The notes: generated from the letters alone by a model not told the origin. Shown: positions 43,672 to 52,195, counted from the first letter of the stretch. The stretch is 64,000 nucleotides of DNA from Nocardioides mangrovicus (GCF_003674065.1 NZ_RDBE01000010.1:400809-464808); one strand, 5' to 3'. A program made the numbers and translations.

Positions 43672-43685
43672 CGGTTGTACAACCG
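43672..43685. promoter_or_regulatory. 14-bp perfect palindrome upstream of DUF3073
   Basis: CGGTTGTACAACCG is self-complementary and AT-rich for its surroundings. It lies 39 bp upstream of the DUF3073 start in the 232-bp gap after purM. It is a good operator candidate. I see no other gene in that gap. Confidence 0.5.
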
Positions 43686-43865
43686 AAACCCGCCGGTCAG
43701 GTGTCCAGTCTCTTCGTGCCCCCAAAGATACCTGCCCGGGCCCAGGTTCTGCACGTCTGGTCCCGGCGTGGACACCCGTGATCTTCGACGGAAACGACGG
43801 ACTCGGGCGCTCGGCCCGTCACCCGCGGCGATCTCAGAGGTGGCCGACGGCCGGTTGGCCGGGCC

Positions 43866-44939
43866 TCAGCGGTGCTCGCCGACGAGCCGGACGGTGCCGG
43901 CCTCCTCGGCGGTGGCGGGCAGCACCTCGCCGGCCACCCACGCGTCGACACCGTGGGCGGCCAGGGTGGCGAGCACGGCCTCGGAGTCGGCGTCGGGGCA
44001 GATCGCGACCATGCCGACGCCGCAGTTCAAGGTGCGCTCGAGGTCGTCGACGGCGACGTCGCCGGCCCGGCGGACCAGGTCGAAGACCGCCGGCAGCTCC
44101 CAGGTGGACCGGTCGAGCACGACACGCACCGCCTCGGGCAGCACCCGCTCGAGGTTGGCGGCGAGACCACCACCGGTGATGTGCGACATGGCGTGGGTGC
44201 GGGTGTTGCGGGCCAGGTCCAGGCAGGCCTTGGCGTAGATCCGGGTGGGTTCGAGCAGCTCCTCGCCGAGACTGCGACCGAGCTCCTCGACGTGCTGCTC
44301 GAGCTCGAAGCCGCCCCGGTCCAGCAGCACGTGGCGCACCAGCGAGTAGCCGTTGGAGTGCAGGCCCGAGGAGGCCATGGCCACGACGACGTCGCCGGGA
44401 CGTACCAGCCCGGGGCCCAGGAGCGAGCCCGCCTCGACGACGCCGGTGGTGGAGCCGGCCACGTCGTACTCGTCGACCCCCAGCAGCCCGGGGTGCTCGG
44501 CGGTCTCGCCGCCGATGAGCGCGCACCCCGCCTCCAGGCACGCCTCGGCGATGCCCTTGACGATGGCCGCGATGCGCTCGGGGACGACCCGGCCGGTGGC
44601 GATGTAGTCGGTGAGGAAGAGCGGCTCGGCGCCGCAGACGACCAGGTCGTCGACCAGCATGCCGACCAGGTCGAAGCCGATGGTGTCGTGCTTGTCCAGC
44701 GCCTGCGCGATCGCGACCTTGGTGCCGACCCCGTCGGCCGAGGTGGCCAGCACCGGCTGGTCGTAGGCCTTGAGCGCCGAGGCGTCGAAGAGCCCGGCGA
44801 AGCCGCCGATGCCGCCGAGCACCTCGGGGCGGCGGGTCTTCTCGACCCAAACCTTCATCAGGTCGACGGCGGCGTCGCCGGCGGCGATGGAGACGCCGGC
44901 GGACTCGTAGCTGGCGCCGCCGGCCGCAGTGGTGCTCAC
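43866..44939 (-). CDS. purM: Phosphoribosylformylglycinamidine cyclo-ligase (AIR synthase)
   Basis: A 357-residue ATP-dependent enzyme that closes the imidazole ring of AIR, step 5 of purine synthesis. YESAGVSIAAGDAAVDLMK is the N-terminal substrate/ATP region. SADGVGTKVAIAQ, GFDLVGMLVDDLVVCGAEP and LIGGETAEHPG are the family's conserved blocks, and MSHITGGGLAANLERVLP follows. GTG 44939 overlaps the purF stop by 4 nt (GTGA), so PurF and PurM are translated from one message. Confidence 0.95.
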   Translation of the reverse strand: MSTTAAGGASYESAGVSIAAGDAAVDLMKVWVEKTRRPEVLGGIGGFAGLFDASALKAYDQPVLATSADGVGTKVAIAQALDKHDTIGFDLVGMLVDDLVVCGAEPLFLTDYIATGRVVPERIAAIVKGIAEACLEAGCALIGGETAEHPGLLGVDEYDVAGSTTGVVEAGSLLGPGLVRPGDVVVAMASSGLHSNGYSLVRHVLLDRGGFELEQHVEELGRSLGEELLEPTRIYAKACLDLARNTRTHAMSHITGGGLAANLERVLPEAVRVVLDRSTWELPAVFDLVRRAGDVAVDDLERTLNCGVGMVAICPDADSEAVLATLAAHGVDAWVAGEVLPATAEEAGTVRLVGEHR

Positions 44940-46513
44940 GGTCGCTCGAGGGCGTCCGCGGCGCCCGCACCGGCCAGCGAGGCCGAGAGGCCGTCGACGT
45001 CGAGGGTCGCCGGCATCTGCTCGGGGAAGCTCTCCAGCAGGTGCTTGCCCAGGTGTTCAGGCTCGGGCAGCGCGACGGGGTAGACGCCGTCGAAGCAGGC
45101 CCGGCACAGGTCGTCGGCGGGCACCGTGGTGGCCTCGACCAGGTCGTCGAGGCCGATGTAGCCCAGGCTGTCGGCGCCTATCGAGGAGCAGATCTCGTCG
45201 TTGGACAGGCCGTTGGCGATCAGCTCGGCGCGGGTGGCGAAGTCGATGCCGTAGAAGCAGGGCCACTTCACCGGCGGCGAGGAGATGCGCACGTGCACCT
45301 CGCGGGCGCCCGCCTCACGCAGCATCCGGATCAGCGCGCGCTGGGTGTTGCCGCGCACGATGGAGTCGTCCACGACGACCAGCCGCTTGCCCTCGATGAC
45401 GTCGCGCAGCGGGTTGAGCTTCAGCCGGATGCCGAGCTGGCGGATGGTCTGGCTGGGCTGGATGAAGGTGCGCCCGACGTAGGAGTTCTTGACCAGGCCG
45501 GTGCCGTAGGGGATGCCGGAGGCCTCGGCGTAGCCGATGGCCGACGGGGTGCCCGACTCCGGCACCGGGATCACCAGGTCGGCCTCGGCCGGGAAGGCCC
45601 TGGCCAGCTTGCGGCCGATCTCCACCCGGACGCTGTGCACCCGCTGGTTGGAGATGCGGGTGTCGGGCCGCGCGAGGTAGACGAACTCGAACAGGCAGCC
45701 CTTGGGTGCGGCCTCCGCGAAGCGCCGGGTGCGCAGCCCGTCCTCGTCGACCGCGACCAGCTCGCCGGGCTCCACCTCGCGGACGTAGGAGGCGCCGACG
45801 ATGTCCAGCGCCGCGGTCTCCGAGGCGACCACCCAGCCGCGCTCGAGCCGGCCGAGCACGAGCGGCCGGATGCCCTGGGGGTCGCGGGCGGCGTAGAGCG
45901 TGGTCTCGTCCATCCACACGAAGGAGAACGCGCCGCGCAGCTGCGGCAGCACCTCGATGGCGCGCTCCTCCAGCGAGGTGTCGGGGTGGTGGGCCAGGAG
46001 CGCGGTGACCAGACTGGTGTCGTTGGTGGAGTGCTCGAGCTTGCGGGCGTGGATGTCGAGCTCCCCGGTGCCGCTGGGTAGCCGCTTGACCATGCGCAGC
46101 AGGTCGGAGGTGTTGGTCAGGTTGCCGTTGTGGCCCAGCGCGATGGAGCCCTCGGCGGTGGGCCGGAAGGTCGGCTGGGCGTTCTGCCAGGTGCTGGCGC
46201 CGGTGGTGGAGTAGCGCGCGTGGCCGACGGCCACGTGTCCCTTCAGCGCCTCCAGCGTCGACTCGTCGAAGACCTGGGAGACCAGGCCCATGTCCTTGTA
46301 GACCAGGATCTGGCGGCCGTTGCTCACCGCGATCCCGGCCGACTCCTGGCCGCGGTGCTGCAGCGCGTAGATGCCGTAGTAGGTCAGCTTGGCGACGTCC
46401 TCGCCGGGGGCCCAGACGCCGAAGACGCCGCACGCGTCCTGGGGTCCGCGGTCGTGGGGGTCGATCTCGTGGGTCAGGCGGCCGTCTCCGCGACGGCGAT
46501 GGCTGTCCGGCAC
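44936..46513 (-). CDS. purF: Amidophosphoribosyltransferase
   Basis: A 525-residue enzyme of the committed step, making phosphoribosylamine from PRPP and glutamine. The N-terminal nucleophile is C28 in DACGVFG, after a propeptide of 27 residues that must be removed. VVVDDSIVRGNTQ is the PRPP-binding loop. Cysteines in APKGCLFEF, KWPCFYG and CRAC correspond to the 4Fe-4S ligands of the Bacillus-type enzyme, so oxygen-sensitive regulation is possible. GTG 46513 is 6 nt after TACGAT (46520-46525), indicating a leaderless message; an upstream ATG is out of frame. Confidence 0.95.
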   Translation of the reverse strand: MPDSHRRRGDGRLTHEIDPHDRGPQDACGVFGVWAPGEDVAKLTYYGIYALQHRGQESAGIAVSNGRQILVYKDMGLVSQVFDESTLEALKGHVAVGHARYSTTGASTWQNAQPTFRPTAEGSIALGHNGNLTNTSDLLRMVKRLPSGTGELDIHARKLEHSTNDTSLVTALLAHHPDTSLEERAIEVLPQLRGAFSFVWMDETTLYAARDPQGIRPLVLGRLERGWVVASETAALDIVGASYVREVEPGELVAVDEDGLRTRRFAEAAPKGCLFEFVYLARPDTRISNQRVHSVRVEIGRKLARAFPAEADLVIPVPESGTPSAIGYAEASGIPYGTGLVKNSYVGRTFIQPSQTIRQLGIRLKLNPLRDVIEGKRLVVVDDSIVRGNTQRALIRMLREAGAREVHVRISSPPVKWPCFYGIDFATRAELIANGLSNDEICSSIGADSLGYIGLDDLVEATTVPADDLCRACFDGVYPVALPEPEHLGKHLLESFPEQMPATLDVDGLSASLAGAGAADALERP

Positions 46514-46519
46514 GTATTC

Positions 46520-46529
46520 ATCGTACGGT
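46520..46529. promoter_or_regulatory. Overlapping divergent -10 boxes of purF and the AraC gene
   Basis: TACGAT on the minus strand (46520-46525) ends 6 nt before the purF GTG. TACGGT on the plus strand (46524-46529) ends 6 nt before the AraC-gene GTG at 46536. The boxes share 2 bp and the two starts are only 22 bp apart. Only one polymerase could open this DNA at a time. Confidence 0.6.
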
Positions 46530-46535
46530 CCGGGA

Positions 46536-46964
46536 GTGCCATCGGCCCAACTGAACCGCGCGATGCTCACGGTGCGGGACGCCCTCGACACGCGGTACGC
46601 CGAACCGCTCGACATCGCGACGCTGGCCCGTCTGGTCCACGTGTCGCCCGAGCACCTCATCCGCAGCTTCAAGTCCGTGTTCGCCGAGACGCCGCACCGC
46701 TACCTCCAGCGGCGCCGCGTGGAGCGGGCGATGTTCTGGCTGCGCACCACCGACCGGCCGGTGACACAGGTCTGCCTCGACGTCGGGTTCGAGAGCCTGG
46801 GCACGTTCACCCGTACGTTCCGGGCGGTGGTCGGTGAGACCCCGACCGCCTACCGCCGCCGCGGGCCGCTGCCGCCGGCGCCCGGCTGCGTGACGCGGGC
46901 GTGGACGCGGCCGGCGTCGTACGCGTCAGTTTCGGAGAAGCCGGAGGGGGCCCGCGTCTCCTAG
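46536..46964 (+). CDS. AraC-family transcriptional regulator, DNA-binding domain only
   Basis: A 142-residue protein consisting almost only of the AraC/XylS double HTH. The first is LDIATLARLVHVSPEHLIRSFKSVFAETPHRYL, the second RPVTQVCLDVGFESLGTFTRTFRAVVGETPTAYRR (shown only in part by these motifs). There is no ligand-binding domain. The last 30 residues are polar. It starts 22 bp from purF on the other strand and is followed after 10 nt by a VOC-family gene, a pairing common in actinobacteria in which the regulator controls the VOC protein. Confidence 0.85.
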   Translation: MPSAQLNRAMLTVRDALDTRYAEPLDIATLARLVHVSPEHLIRSFKSVFAETPHRYLQRRRVERAMFWLRTTDRPVTQVCLDVGFESLGTFTRTFRAVVGETPTAYRRRGPLPPAPGCVTRAWTRPASYASVSEKPEGARVS

Positions 46965-46974
46965 CGTCACGGCC

Positions 46975-47388
46975 ATGCCGATCACATCGAACCGACTCTC
47001 GTCCATCTTCGTCCTCGACCACCCTCAGGCACTCGACTTCTACTGCGGCGTCCTCGGCCTGGAGGTCGGCACCGACGCCGACCTCGGGTTCATGCGCTGG
47101 CTGACCGTGATGGCTCCCGGGGACACCAAGGAGATCCTGCTCGAGCTGCCCGGCCCACCCGCCCACGACCCCGGCACCGCCGAGGAGGTCCGCAGCCTGG
47201 TCAGCAAAGGCGCCGGTGGTGGCTGGCTGGCCTTCACCTCCGACGACGTGGACGGCCTGCACCAGGAGCTCGTCGCGCAGGGGGTCGAGGTCACCGACCC
47301 CCCGCAGACGCGCGACTACGGACGCGACTTCGGCATCCGCGACCCGTTCGGCAACGCGATCCGGATCGGCCAGATGCCGCTTCCCTGA
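46975..47388 (+). CDS. VOC (glyoxalase/bleomycin-resistance) family protein
   Basis: A 137-residue protein with the paired beta-alpha-beta-beta-beta fold of the vicinal oxygen chelate superfamily. SSIFVLDHPQALDFYCGVLGLEVGTD is the first module and GWLAFTSDDVDGLHQELVAQGVEV the second, with DYGRDFGIRDPFGNAIRI as the typical closing block. Metal-ligand His and Glu are present in plausible places, but substrate is unknown (dioxygenase, isomerase or binding protein). TAGCGT (46962-46967) ends 7 nt before ATG 46975, so it may also be transcribed by itself. Confidence 0.82.
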   Translation: MPITSNRLSSIFVLDHPQALDFYCGVLGLEVGTDADLGFMRWLTVMAPGDTKEILLELPGPPAHDPGTAEEVRSLVSKGAGGGWLAFTSDDVDGLHQELVAQGVEVTDPPQTRDYGRDFGIRDPFGNAIRIGQMPLP

Positions 47389-47536
47389 CCTCGCCGCCCG
47401 ACGGTCCGTTCGCACGGGGCCCCGGCCCGGGCGCGACCCGACGGGGTGCGTTCGTGGGCTGGACGCCCCCGCGGTGGGGTGGTGCAGCACGTTCTTCATG
47501 GCCCAGAGCGCCTCGGACCACGAGGAACGTTCTGGA

Positions 47537-48883
47537 CTACGCGTCGCCGAGGCGTTGGAGCAGTAGGGCCTCGGCGACCAGGACCTTCTCGAACTCGGGT
47601 AGGTGGAGGCCCTCGTTGGCGCCGTGGGCACGGGTGTCGGGGTCCTCGACGCCGGTCACCAGCACGCTGGCTTGGGGGAAGGTCTCCAAGAACTCGGCGA
47701 TGAACGGGATGGAACCGCCCACGCCCATGTCGACCGGGTCGGTGCCGTCCCAGGCGTCGCGGAAGGCGCCGCGGGCGACGTCGTAGGCGGGGCCGGTGGC
47801 CTCGATCCGGGTGGCCTCGCCGGTGTCGACGACGGTGACGTCGAGGTGCGCGCCCCACGGCACATGGGTCTCGAGGTGGCGACGCAGGCAGGCCAGCGCG
47901 TTGTCGGTCGTGTCGCCGGGTGCCACGCGCAGCGAGAGCCGTGCGCGGGCGGCCGGCACGAGCGTGTTGCTGGCTCCGGCGACCTTCGGCGCGTCCAGGC
48001 CGGTGATGGTGAGCGCGGGCTGGGTCCACAGCCGCTCGACCGCGGAGCCGTGGCCGACCCACTGCAGCCCCTCCAGGGCCCCGGACTCGGCGCGCAGCCG
48101 CTCCTCGGGGTAGTCGACGTCGGCCGCCGGTCCGGCGACCAGGCCCTCGACGGCCAGCCCGCCGGCCTCGTCGTAGAGCGAGTCGAGCAACCGCACCAGG
48201 GCCATGAGCGCATCGGGCGCGAGGCCGCCCCACATCCCCGAGTGCACGGCGTGGTCGAGGGTGCGCACCTCGACGTCGACGCGGACCAGCCCGCGCAGGC
48301 TGGTGGTGAGCGCCGGGACGCCGATGTCCCAGTTGCCGGAGTCGGCGATGACGATGACGTCCGCGGCCAGCTCGTCGCGGTGCTCGCGCAGCAGCTCGAC
48401 CAGGGTCTCGGAGCCCACCTCCTCCTCGCCCTCGATGAAGACGACCAGGTTGACCGGCAGGTCGTCGCCGAGGACGCGCGCGGCCGCCAGGTGCGTGATG
48501 ACGCCGGCCTTGTCGTCGGCGGCGCCGCGGCCGTAGAGACGATCGCCCCGCTCGGTGGGCTCGAAGGGCGGGGAGTCCCAGTCGGCGTGGTCGTTCTCGG
48601 GCTGGACGTCGTGGTGGGCGTAGAGCAGCACCGTCGGGGCCCCCTCGGGGCCGGCCTTGCGGGCGATGACCGCCGGCGGCCCGGACTCGCCGATGCGGGC
48701 GATGGTGGCGTCGAACCCCTCGGCCGCGAACAGGTCGCGGACCGCCTCGGCGCTGCGCTCGACCTCCCCGGCGCGCGCCGGGTCGGCGCTGACGGACTCG
48801 ATCCGCACCAGGTCCTCCAGGTCGGAGCGGAGGGCGGGCAGCAGCTCGCGTACGCGGTCGCGGATCTGAACCTCGGTGTCCAT
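47537..48883 (-). CDS. M20-family dipeptidase / metallopeptidase
   Basis: A 448-residue zinc peptidase. VLLYAHHDVQPEN holds the first metal His and the catalytic Asp, LYGRGAADDKAG the bridging Asp, and FIEGEEEVGS the catalytic Glu pair. VIVIADSGNWD and GVEDPDTRAHGANEGLHL near the end give the remaining ligands. The lid/dimerisation domain spans roughly 195-350. It cleaves dipeptides or similar amides in the cytoplasm. ATG 48883 is 7 nt after TAGGGT (48891-48896), favouring it over GTG 48892. The divergent permease may import its substrates or products. Confidence 0.87.
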   Translation of the reverse strand: MDTEVQIRDRVRELLPALRSDLEDLVRIESVSADPARAGEVERSAEAVRDLFAAEGFDATIARIGESGPPAVIARKAGPEGAPTVLLYAHHDVQPENDHADWDSPPFEPTERGDRLYGRGAADDKAGVITHLAAARVLGDDLPVNLVVFIEGEEEVGSETLVELLREHRDELAADVIVIADSGNWDIGVPALTTSLRGLVRVDVEVRTLDHAVHSGMWGGLAPDALMALVRLLDSLYDEAGGLAVEGLVAGPAADVDYPEERLRAESGALEGLQWVGHGSAVERLWTQPALTITGLDAPKVAGASNTLVPAARARLSLRVAPGDTTDNALACLRRHLETHVPWGAHLDVTVVDTGEATRIEATGPAYDVARGAFRDAWDGTDPVDMGVGGSIPFIAEFLETFPQASVLVTGVEDPDTRAHGANEGLHLPEFEKVLVAEALLLQRLGDA

Positions 48884-48890
48884 GATGTCC

Positions 48891-48915
48891 ACCCTAGGAC
48901 CGGGCGGAGTACGGT
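48891..48915. promoter_or_regulatory. Divergent leaderless promoters of M20 peptidase and permease
   Basis: Minus-strand TAGGGT (48891-48896) lies 7 nt before ATG 48883, and plus-strand TACGGT (48910-48915) lies 6 nt before ATG 48922. The two starts are 38 bp apart, so the genes probably share control. Confidence 0.5.
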
Positions 48916-48921
48916 CGCGCG

Positions 48922-50307
48922 ATGGCTACCGACACCCCGACCGACAGCGAGGCCGAAGCAGCGGCGCCCGCGCTCGGCGACTCGCTCAAGCCGCGTCACA
49001 TCACGATGATCTCGATCGCCGGGGTGATCGGCGCCGGGTTGTTCGTCGGCTCGGCCACCGCGATCGAGAAGGCCGGTCCGGCGGTGCTGATCTCCTACCT
49101 CCTGGCCGGGACGCTGGTGGTGATGGTGATGCGGATGCTCGGCGAGATGGCCACCGCGAACCCCGACACCGGCTCGTTCTCCGTCTACGCCGAGCGGGCG
49201 CTGGGGCGCTGGGCCGGCTTCACCGTCGGCTGGCTGTACTGGTGGTTCTGGGTGCTGGTCATCCCGGTGGAGGCGACGGCCGCGGCCACGATCCTGCACG
49301 ACTGGATCGGGGCGCCGCAGTGGACCTGGGCGCTCGCGGTGACGGTGCTGCTGACCGTCACCAACCTGGTCAGCGTGGGCAACTACGGCGAGTTCGAGTT
49401 CTGGTTCGCCCTCATCAAGGTCGTGGCGATCGTCGCCTTCATCCTCATCGGCGTCGCCGCCATCCTCGGCGTCTTCCCAGGCTCCGACGTCAGCGGCGTG
49501 CGGCACCTGTGGCAGCCCGACGGCTTCATGCCCCACGGGTTCGGGGCGGTGATCGCCGGGATGCTGGTGACGATGTTCTCCTTCATGGGCACCGAGATCG
49601 TCACCATCGCCGCGGCGGAGTCCCCCGACCCGGAGAAGGGCATCCGCAAGGCGGTCAACTCCATCATCTGGCGGATCTCGATCTTCTACCTCGGTTCGAT
49701 CCTGGTCGTGGTCGCTCTCGTGCCCTACGACCGGCTGCCCGACGGCAGCTACCAGACGGTGCTGCAGGCCATCGGCATCCCGGGCTCGGGACCGTTGATG
49801 GACGTCGTCATCCTCACCGCCGTGGCCTCCTGCCTGAACTCCGCGCTCTACACCGCCTCGCGGATGCTGTTCTCGCTGGGCAAGCGCCACGACGCGCCGC
49901 AGGCCGTCCGGCGGCTGACCGGCAACGGCGTGCCGTGGGTGGCGGTGCTCGCCTCGATGGTGGTCGGCTTCCTGGCCGTGCTCGGCAACTACGTGCTGCC
50001 GGACAAGATCTTCACCTACCTGCTGGCCACCAGCGGTGCCGTCGCGCTGTTCGTCTACCTCACCATCGCCGTCAGCCAGCTGGTGCTGGGCCGTCGGATG
50101 CGCGCCGAGGGCGAGGAGGTCGCCGTACGCATGTGGGCGTTCCCCTACCTCACCGGCGTCGTCATCGCGTTCATCGTCGTCGTGCTGGTGCTCATGGCCT
50201 TCGACCACGACCAGCAGCAGGCGATCGGGCTGTCGGTGGTGTCGGCGATCGTGGTCGTGGCCGCCGCGCTGGTGGTGCAGCACCGCCATCGCGTCGACGC
50301 TGGGTAG
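48922..50307 (+). CDS. Amino acid permease (GABA/AAT type)
   Basis: A 461-residue APC-family membrane protein with 12 predicted helices. SLKPRHITMISIAGVIGAGLFVGSA is the typical first helix with the GxG substrate loop. MLGEMATANPDTGSFSVYAERALGRWAGF is the conserved second block, MFSFMGTEIVTIAAAESPDPEKGIRKAVNS the helix 6-7 region, and SRMLFSLGKRHDAP follows. It resembles GabP, AnsP and related permeases; the exact amino acid is not predictable. Leaderless start at ATG 48922. Confidence 0.88.
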   Translation: MATDTPTDSEAEAAAPALGDSLKPRHITMISIAGVIGAGLFVGSATAIEKAGPAVLISYLLAGTLVVMVMRMLGEMATANPDTGSFSVYAERALGRWAGFTVGWLYWWFWVLVIPVEATAAATILHDWIGAPQWTWALAVTVLLTVTNLVSVGNYGEFEFWFALIKVVAIVAFILIGVAAILGVFPGSDVSGVRHLWQPDGFMPHGFGAVIAGMLVTMFSFMGTEIVTIAAAESPDPEKGIRKAVNSIIWRISIFYLGSILVVVALVPYDRLPDGSYQTVLQAIGIPGSGPLMDVVILTAVASCLNSALYTASRMLFSLGKRHDAPQAVRRLTGNGVPWVAVLASMVVGFLAVLGNYVLPDKIFTYLLATSGAVALFVYLTIAVSQLVLGRRMRAEGEEVAVRMWAFPYLTGVVIAFIVVVLVLMAFDHDQQQAIGLSVVSAIVVVAAALVVQHRHRVDAG

Positions 50308-50317
50308 CGTGAGCGGC

Positions 50318-50962
50318 GTGGCCGACCCGGTCGTGCTGATGGCCGACGAGCGCGTGAGCGCGATCCCCGTGGTCGACAACGGCGACAAGATGGTGGACGT
50401 GCGCCTGGGCGGCATCGCCTACGACGGCGCCGACGAGGCAGGGGCGTGGCTGCGGGTCGGTCTGGCCCGTCGGCTGCGCGTGGCCGACCTCGCGCTCGGC
50501 GAGGACCTGCGGCTGCTGGTGCGGGAGGGGTTCCGGCCGGCGGCCCTGCAGGAGCAGTACTTCGAGCGGTACCGCCGTGGCCTGCTGGCGGCCGACCCGT
50601 CGCTCTCGCAGGAGTCGAGCGTGATGCTGGCCAGCCGGTTCATCTCCCCGCCGGCGGTGGCGCCCCACGTCAGCGGTGCGGCCGTGGACCTGACGCTGGC
50701 CGACCACCTCGGCCAGCCGCTCGACCTGGGCACGCCCATCGACGCCACGCCCGAGGAGAGCGAGGGCGCCTGCTACTTCGCCGCCGAGAACGTCGGCGGC
50801 ACGGCGCGCCAGAACCGGGAGACGCTGGCGCTCGCGCTGCAGTCGGCCGGGCTGGTCAACTACCCGACCGAGTGGTGGCACTGGTCCTACGGCGACCGCT
50901 ACTGGGCGCTGAGCACCGGCCGGCCGGCTGCGGTCTACGGACCGGTCGGCAGCGGCAGGTAG
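50318..50962 (+). CDS. VanX-like D-Ala-D-Ala dipeptidase (M15 family)
   Basis: A 214-residue zinc peptidase of the M15D type. LLVREGFRPAALQEQYFERYR is the N-terminal Arg-containing block of VanX. APHVSGAAVDLTL holds the zinc His and Asp (HxxGxAxDxxL form) and EWWHWSYGDRYWA holds the catalytic Glu and third zinc His. It would hydrolyse D-Ala-D-Ala or a related dipeptide during peptidoglycan turnover; no vanH or vanA is adjacent, so it is not a vancomycin-resistance cassette. GTG 50318 is 7 nt after TAGCGT (50305-50310), favoured over GTG 50309. The 3' end overlaps the convergent gene by 28 nt. Confidence 0.83.
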   Translation: MADPVVLMADERVSAIPVVDNGDKMVDVRLGGIAYDGADEAGAWLRVGLARRLRVADLALGEDLRLLVREGFRPAALQEQYFERYRRGLLAADPSLSQESSVMLASRFISPPAVAPHVSGAAVDLTLADHLGQPLDLGTPIDATPEESEGACYFAAENVGGTARQNRETLALALQSAGLVNYPTEWWHWSYGDRYWALSTGRPAAVYGPVGSGR

Positions 50963-51303
50963 GGGCTCAGGTCGGTGCGCTCGCCCGACGCGCGCACCCG
51001 CCCGGCGGCGACGACCTCGGACCAGCTGAGCCGACCGGTGGCCACCGCGACCCAGGTCTCGGCGTCGGTCTCGACCACCGCCGGCGGGGTGCCGCGGGTG
51101 TGGCGGACGCCGGGCACCACCTGCACCGCGGCGTAGGGCGGCACCCGTACCTCCACCGAGGCCCCGGGGGCGCGACGCTGCAGCAGCGCGAGGAGGTGCT
51201 TGACCAGCAGCCGCAGGTCCTCGCGCTCGCGACCCCCGGCGTCGAACCGGTTCAGCGCCTCCTGGACCTGGTCCTCGGGTGCGGGGGTGAGCTGGCGGGG
51301 CAC
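50935..51303 (-). CDS. Sterol-carrier-protein-like (SCP2 fold) family protein
   Basis: A 122-residue protein. VQEALNRFDAGG, a central hydrophobic block (DLRLLVKHLLALLQRRAPG), VEVRVPPYAAVQVV and VVETDAETWVAVATGRLSWSEVVAAGRVRASG give the SCP2-like beta-sheet with its typical 'ASG' end, as in the small actinobacterial 'sterol carrier family' proteins. These bind a hydrophobic ligand or act as a partner domain; role unknown. GTG 51303 is the first good start. It overlaps the VanX-like gene by 28 nt tail-to-tail. Confidence 0.68.
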   Translation of the reverse strand: MPRQLTPAPEDQVQEALNRFDAGGREREDLRLLVKHLLALLQRRAPGASVEVRVPPYAAVQVVPGVRHTRGTPPAVVETDAETWVAVATGRLSWSEVVAAGRVRASGERTDLSPYLPLPTGP

Positions 51304-51357
51304 GTCGCTATTGGACCACCGGCCGGACTGCCCCCAGCCGACAGGCAGGCTGGACCC

Positions 51358-52170
51358 GTGCCGGAGGGAGACAGCGTCTGGAAGGTCGCGCGTCGTCTCG
51401 ACGACGCGCTGCTCGGCCGACGCCTGGAGCGGGCCGACCTGCGGGTGCCGCGGCTGGCCACCAGCGACCTGACCGGCCGCACGGTGGAGGCAAACGCCAC
51501 CCACGGCAAGCACCTGCTGACCCGGCTCAGCGGCGACCTCACCCTGCACACCCACCTGCGCATGGACGGCTCGTGGACGGTGACGCGCCCCGGGCGCCGG
51601 CTGCCGGCGCGGCTGATGGGCGACGTCCGGGTCGTGCTCGCCACCGCCGGCGGCCCGACGGCGTACGGGATCCTGCTGCCGGTGGTGGAGCTGGTGGCGA
51701 CCTCGCAGGAGGCGTCGGTGGTGGGCCACCTCGGCCCCGACCCGCTGCGCGAGGACTGGGACCCCGAGGAGGCGGTGCGCCGCCTCGGCGCCGACCCGGC
51801 CCGCCCGCTGGTCTCGGCGCTGCTCGACCAGCGACTCATGGCGGGGCTCGGGAACCTATGGGCCAACGAGCTGTGCTTCATCGCCGGCCGCAGCCCGTGG
51901 ACGCCGGTGGCCGAGGTGGACCTCGCCGGTGTGGTGCGCACCGCTGCCCGGGCACTGCGGCACTCGGCGCGGGTGCCGGGCGCCTACCAGGTCACCACCG
52001 GCCGCGGTCGCCGCGGCGAGGACCACTGGGTCGCCGGGCGCTACCGGCGTCCGTGCCGGCGCTGCGGCACCCCGGTGCAGATGGTGCCCGAGATCGCCAA
52101 CGACCCCGACAACCGGCGGACGTGGTGGTGCCCGGCGTGCCAGCCGGGGCCGGGCCGCGGGTCTGGGTAA
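51358..52170 (+). CDS. nei: Fpg/Nei-family DNA glycosylase (endonuclease VIII-like)
   Basis: A 270-residue base-excision-repair enzyme that removes oxidised pyrimidines and nicks the strand. The N-terminal PEGDSVWKVARRL has the catalytic Pro2 and Glu3 after Met removal; PEGD (not PELP) marks the Nei branch. LTLHTHLRMDGSW is the void-filling/zinc-independent block, LDQRLMAGLGNLWANELCF the H2TH motif, and CRRCGTPVQ with WWCPAC the C-terminal zinc finger (C4). CAGGCT 6 nt before GTG 51358 is a weak leaderless -10. It resembles mycobacterial Nei proteins. Confidence 0.88.
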   Translation: MPEGDSVWKVARRLDDALLGRRLERADLRVPRLATSDLTGRTVEANATHGKHLLTRLSGDLTLHTHLRMDGSWTVTRPGRRLPARLMGDVRVVLATAGGPTAYGILLPVVELVATSQEASVVGHLGPDPLREDWDPEEAVRRLGADPARPLVSALLDQRLMAGLGNLWANELCFIAGRSPWTPVAEVDLAGVVRTAARALRHSARVPGAYQVTTGRGRRGEDHWVAGRYRRPCRRCGTPVQMVPEIANDPDNRRTWWCPACQPGPGRGSG

Positions 52171-52195
52171 CGGATCTTGGGTAAGGGATCTGGGA

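Noticed and set aside
46536-46964. AraC-family gene as regulator of the pentose locus
   Set aside because: It lies 27 kb away, has no sugar-binding domain and pairs with a VOC gene. The LacI-family gene and its operators explain the pentose locus better.
50318-50962. Vancomycin-resistance cassette
   Set aside because: Only a VanX-like gene is present; no vanH, vanA, vanR or vanS nearby. Chromosomal housekeeping relatives are common.
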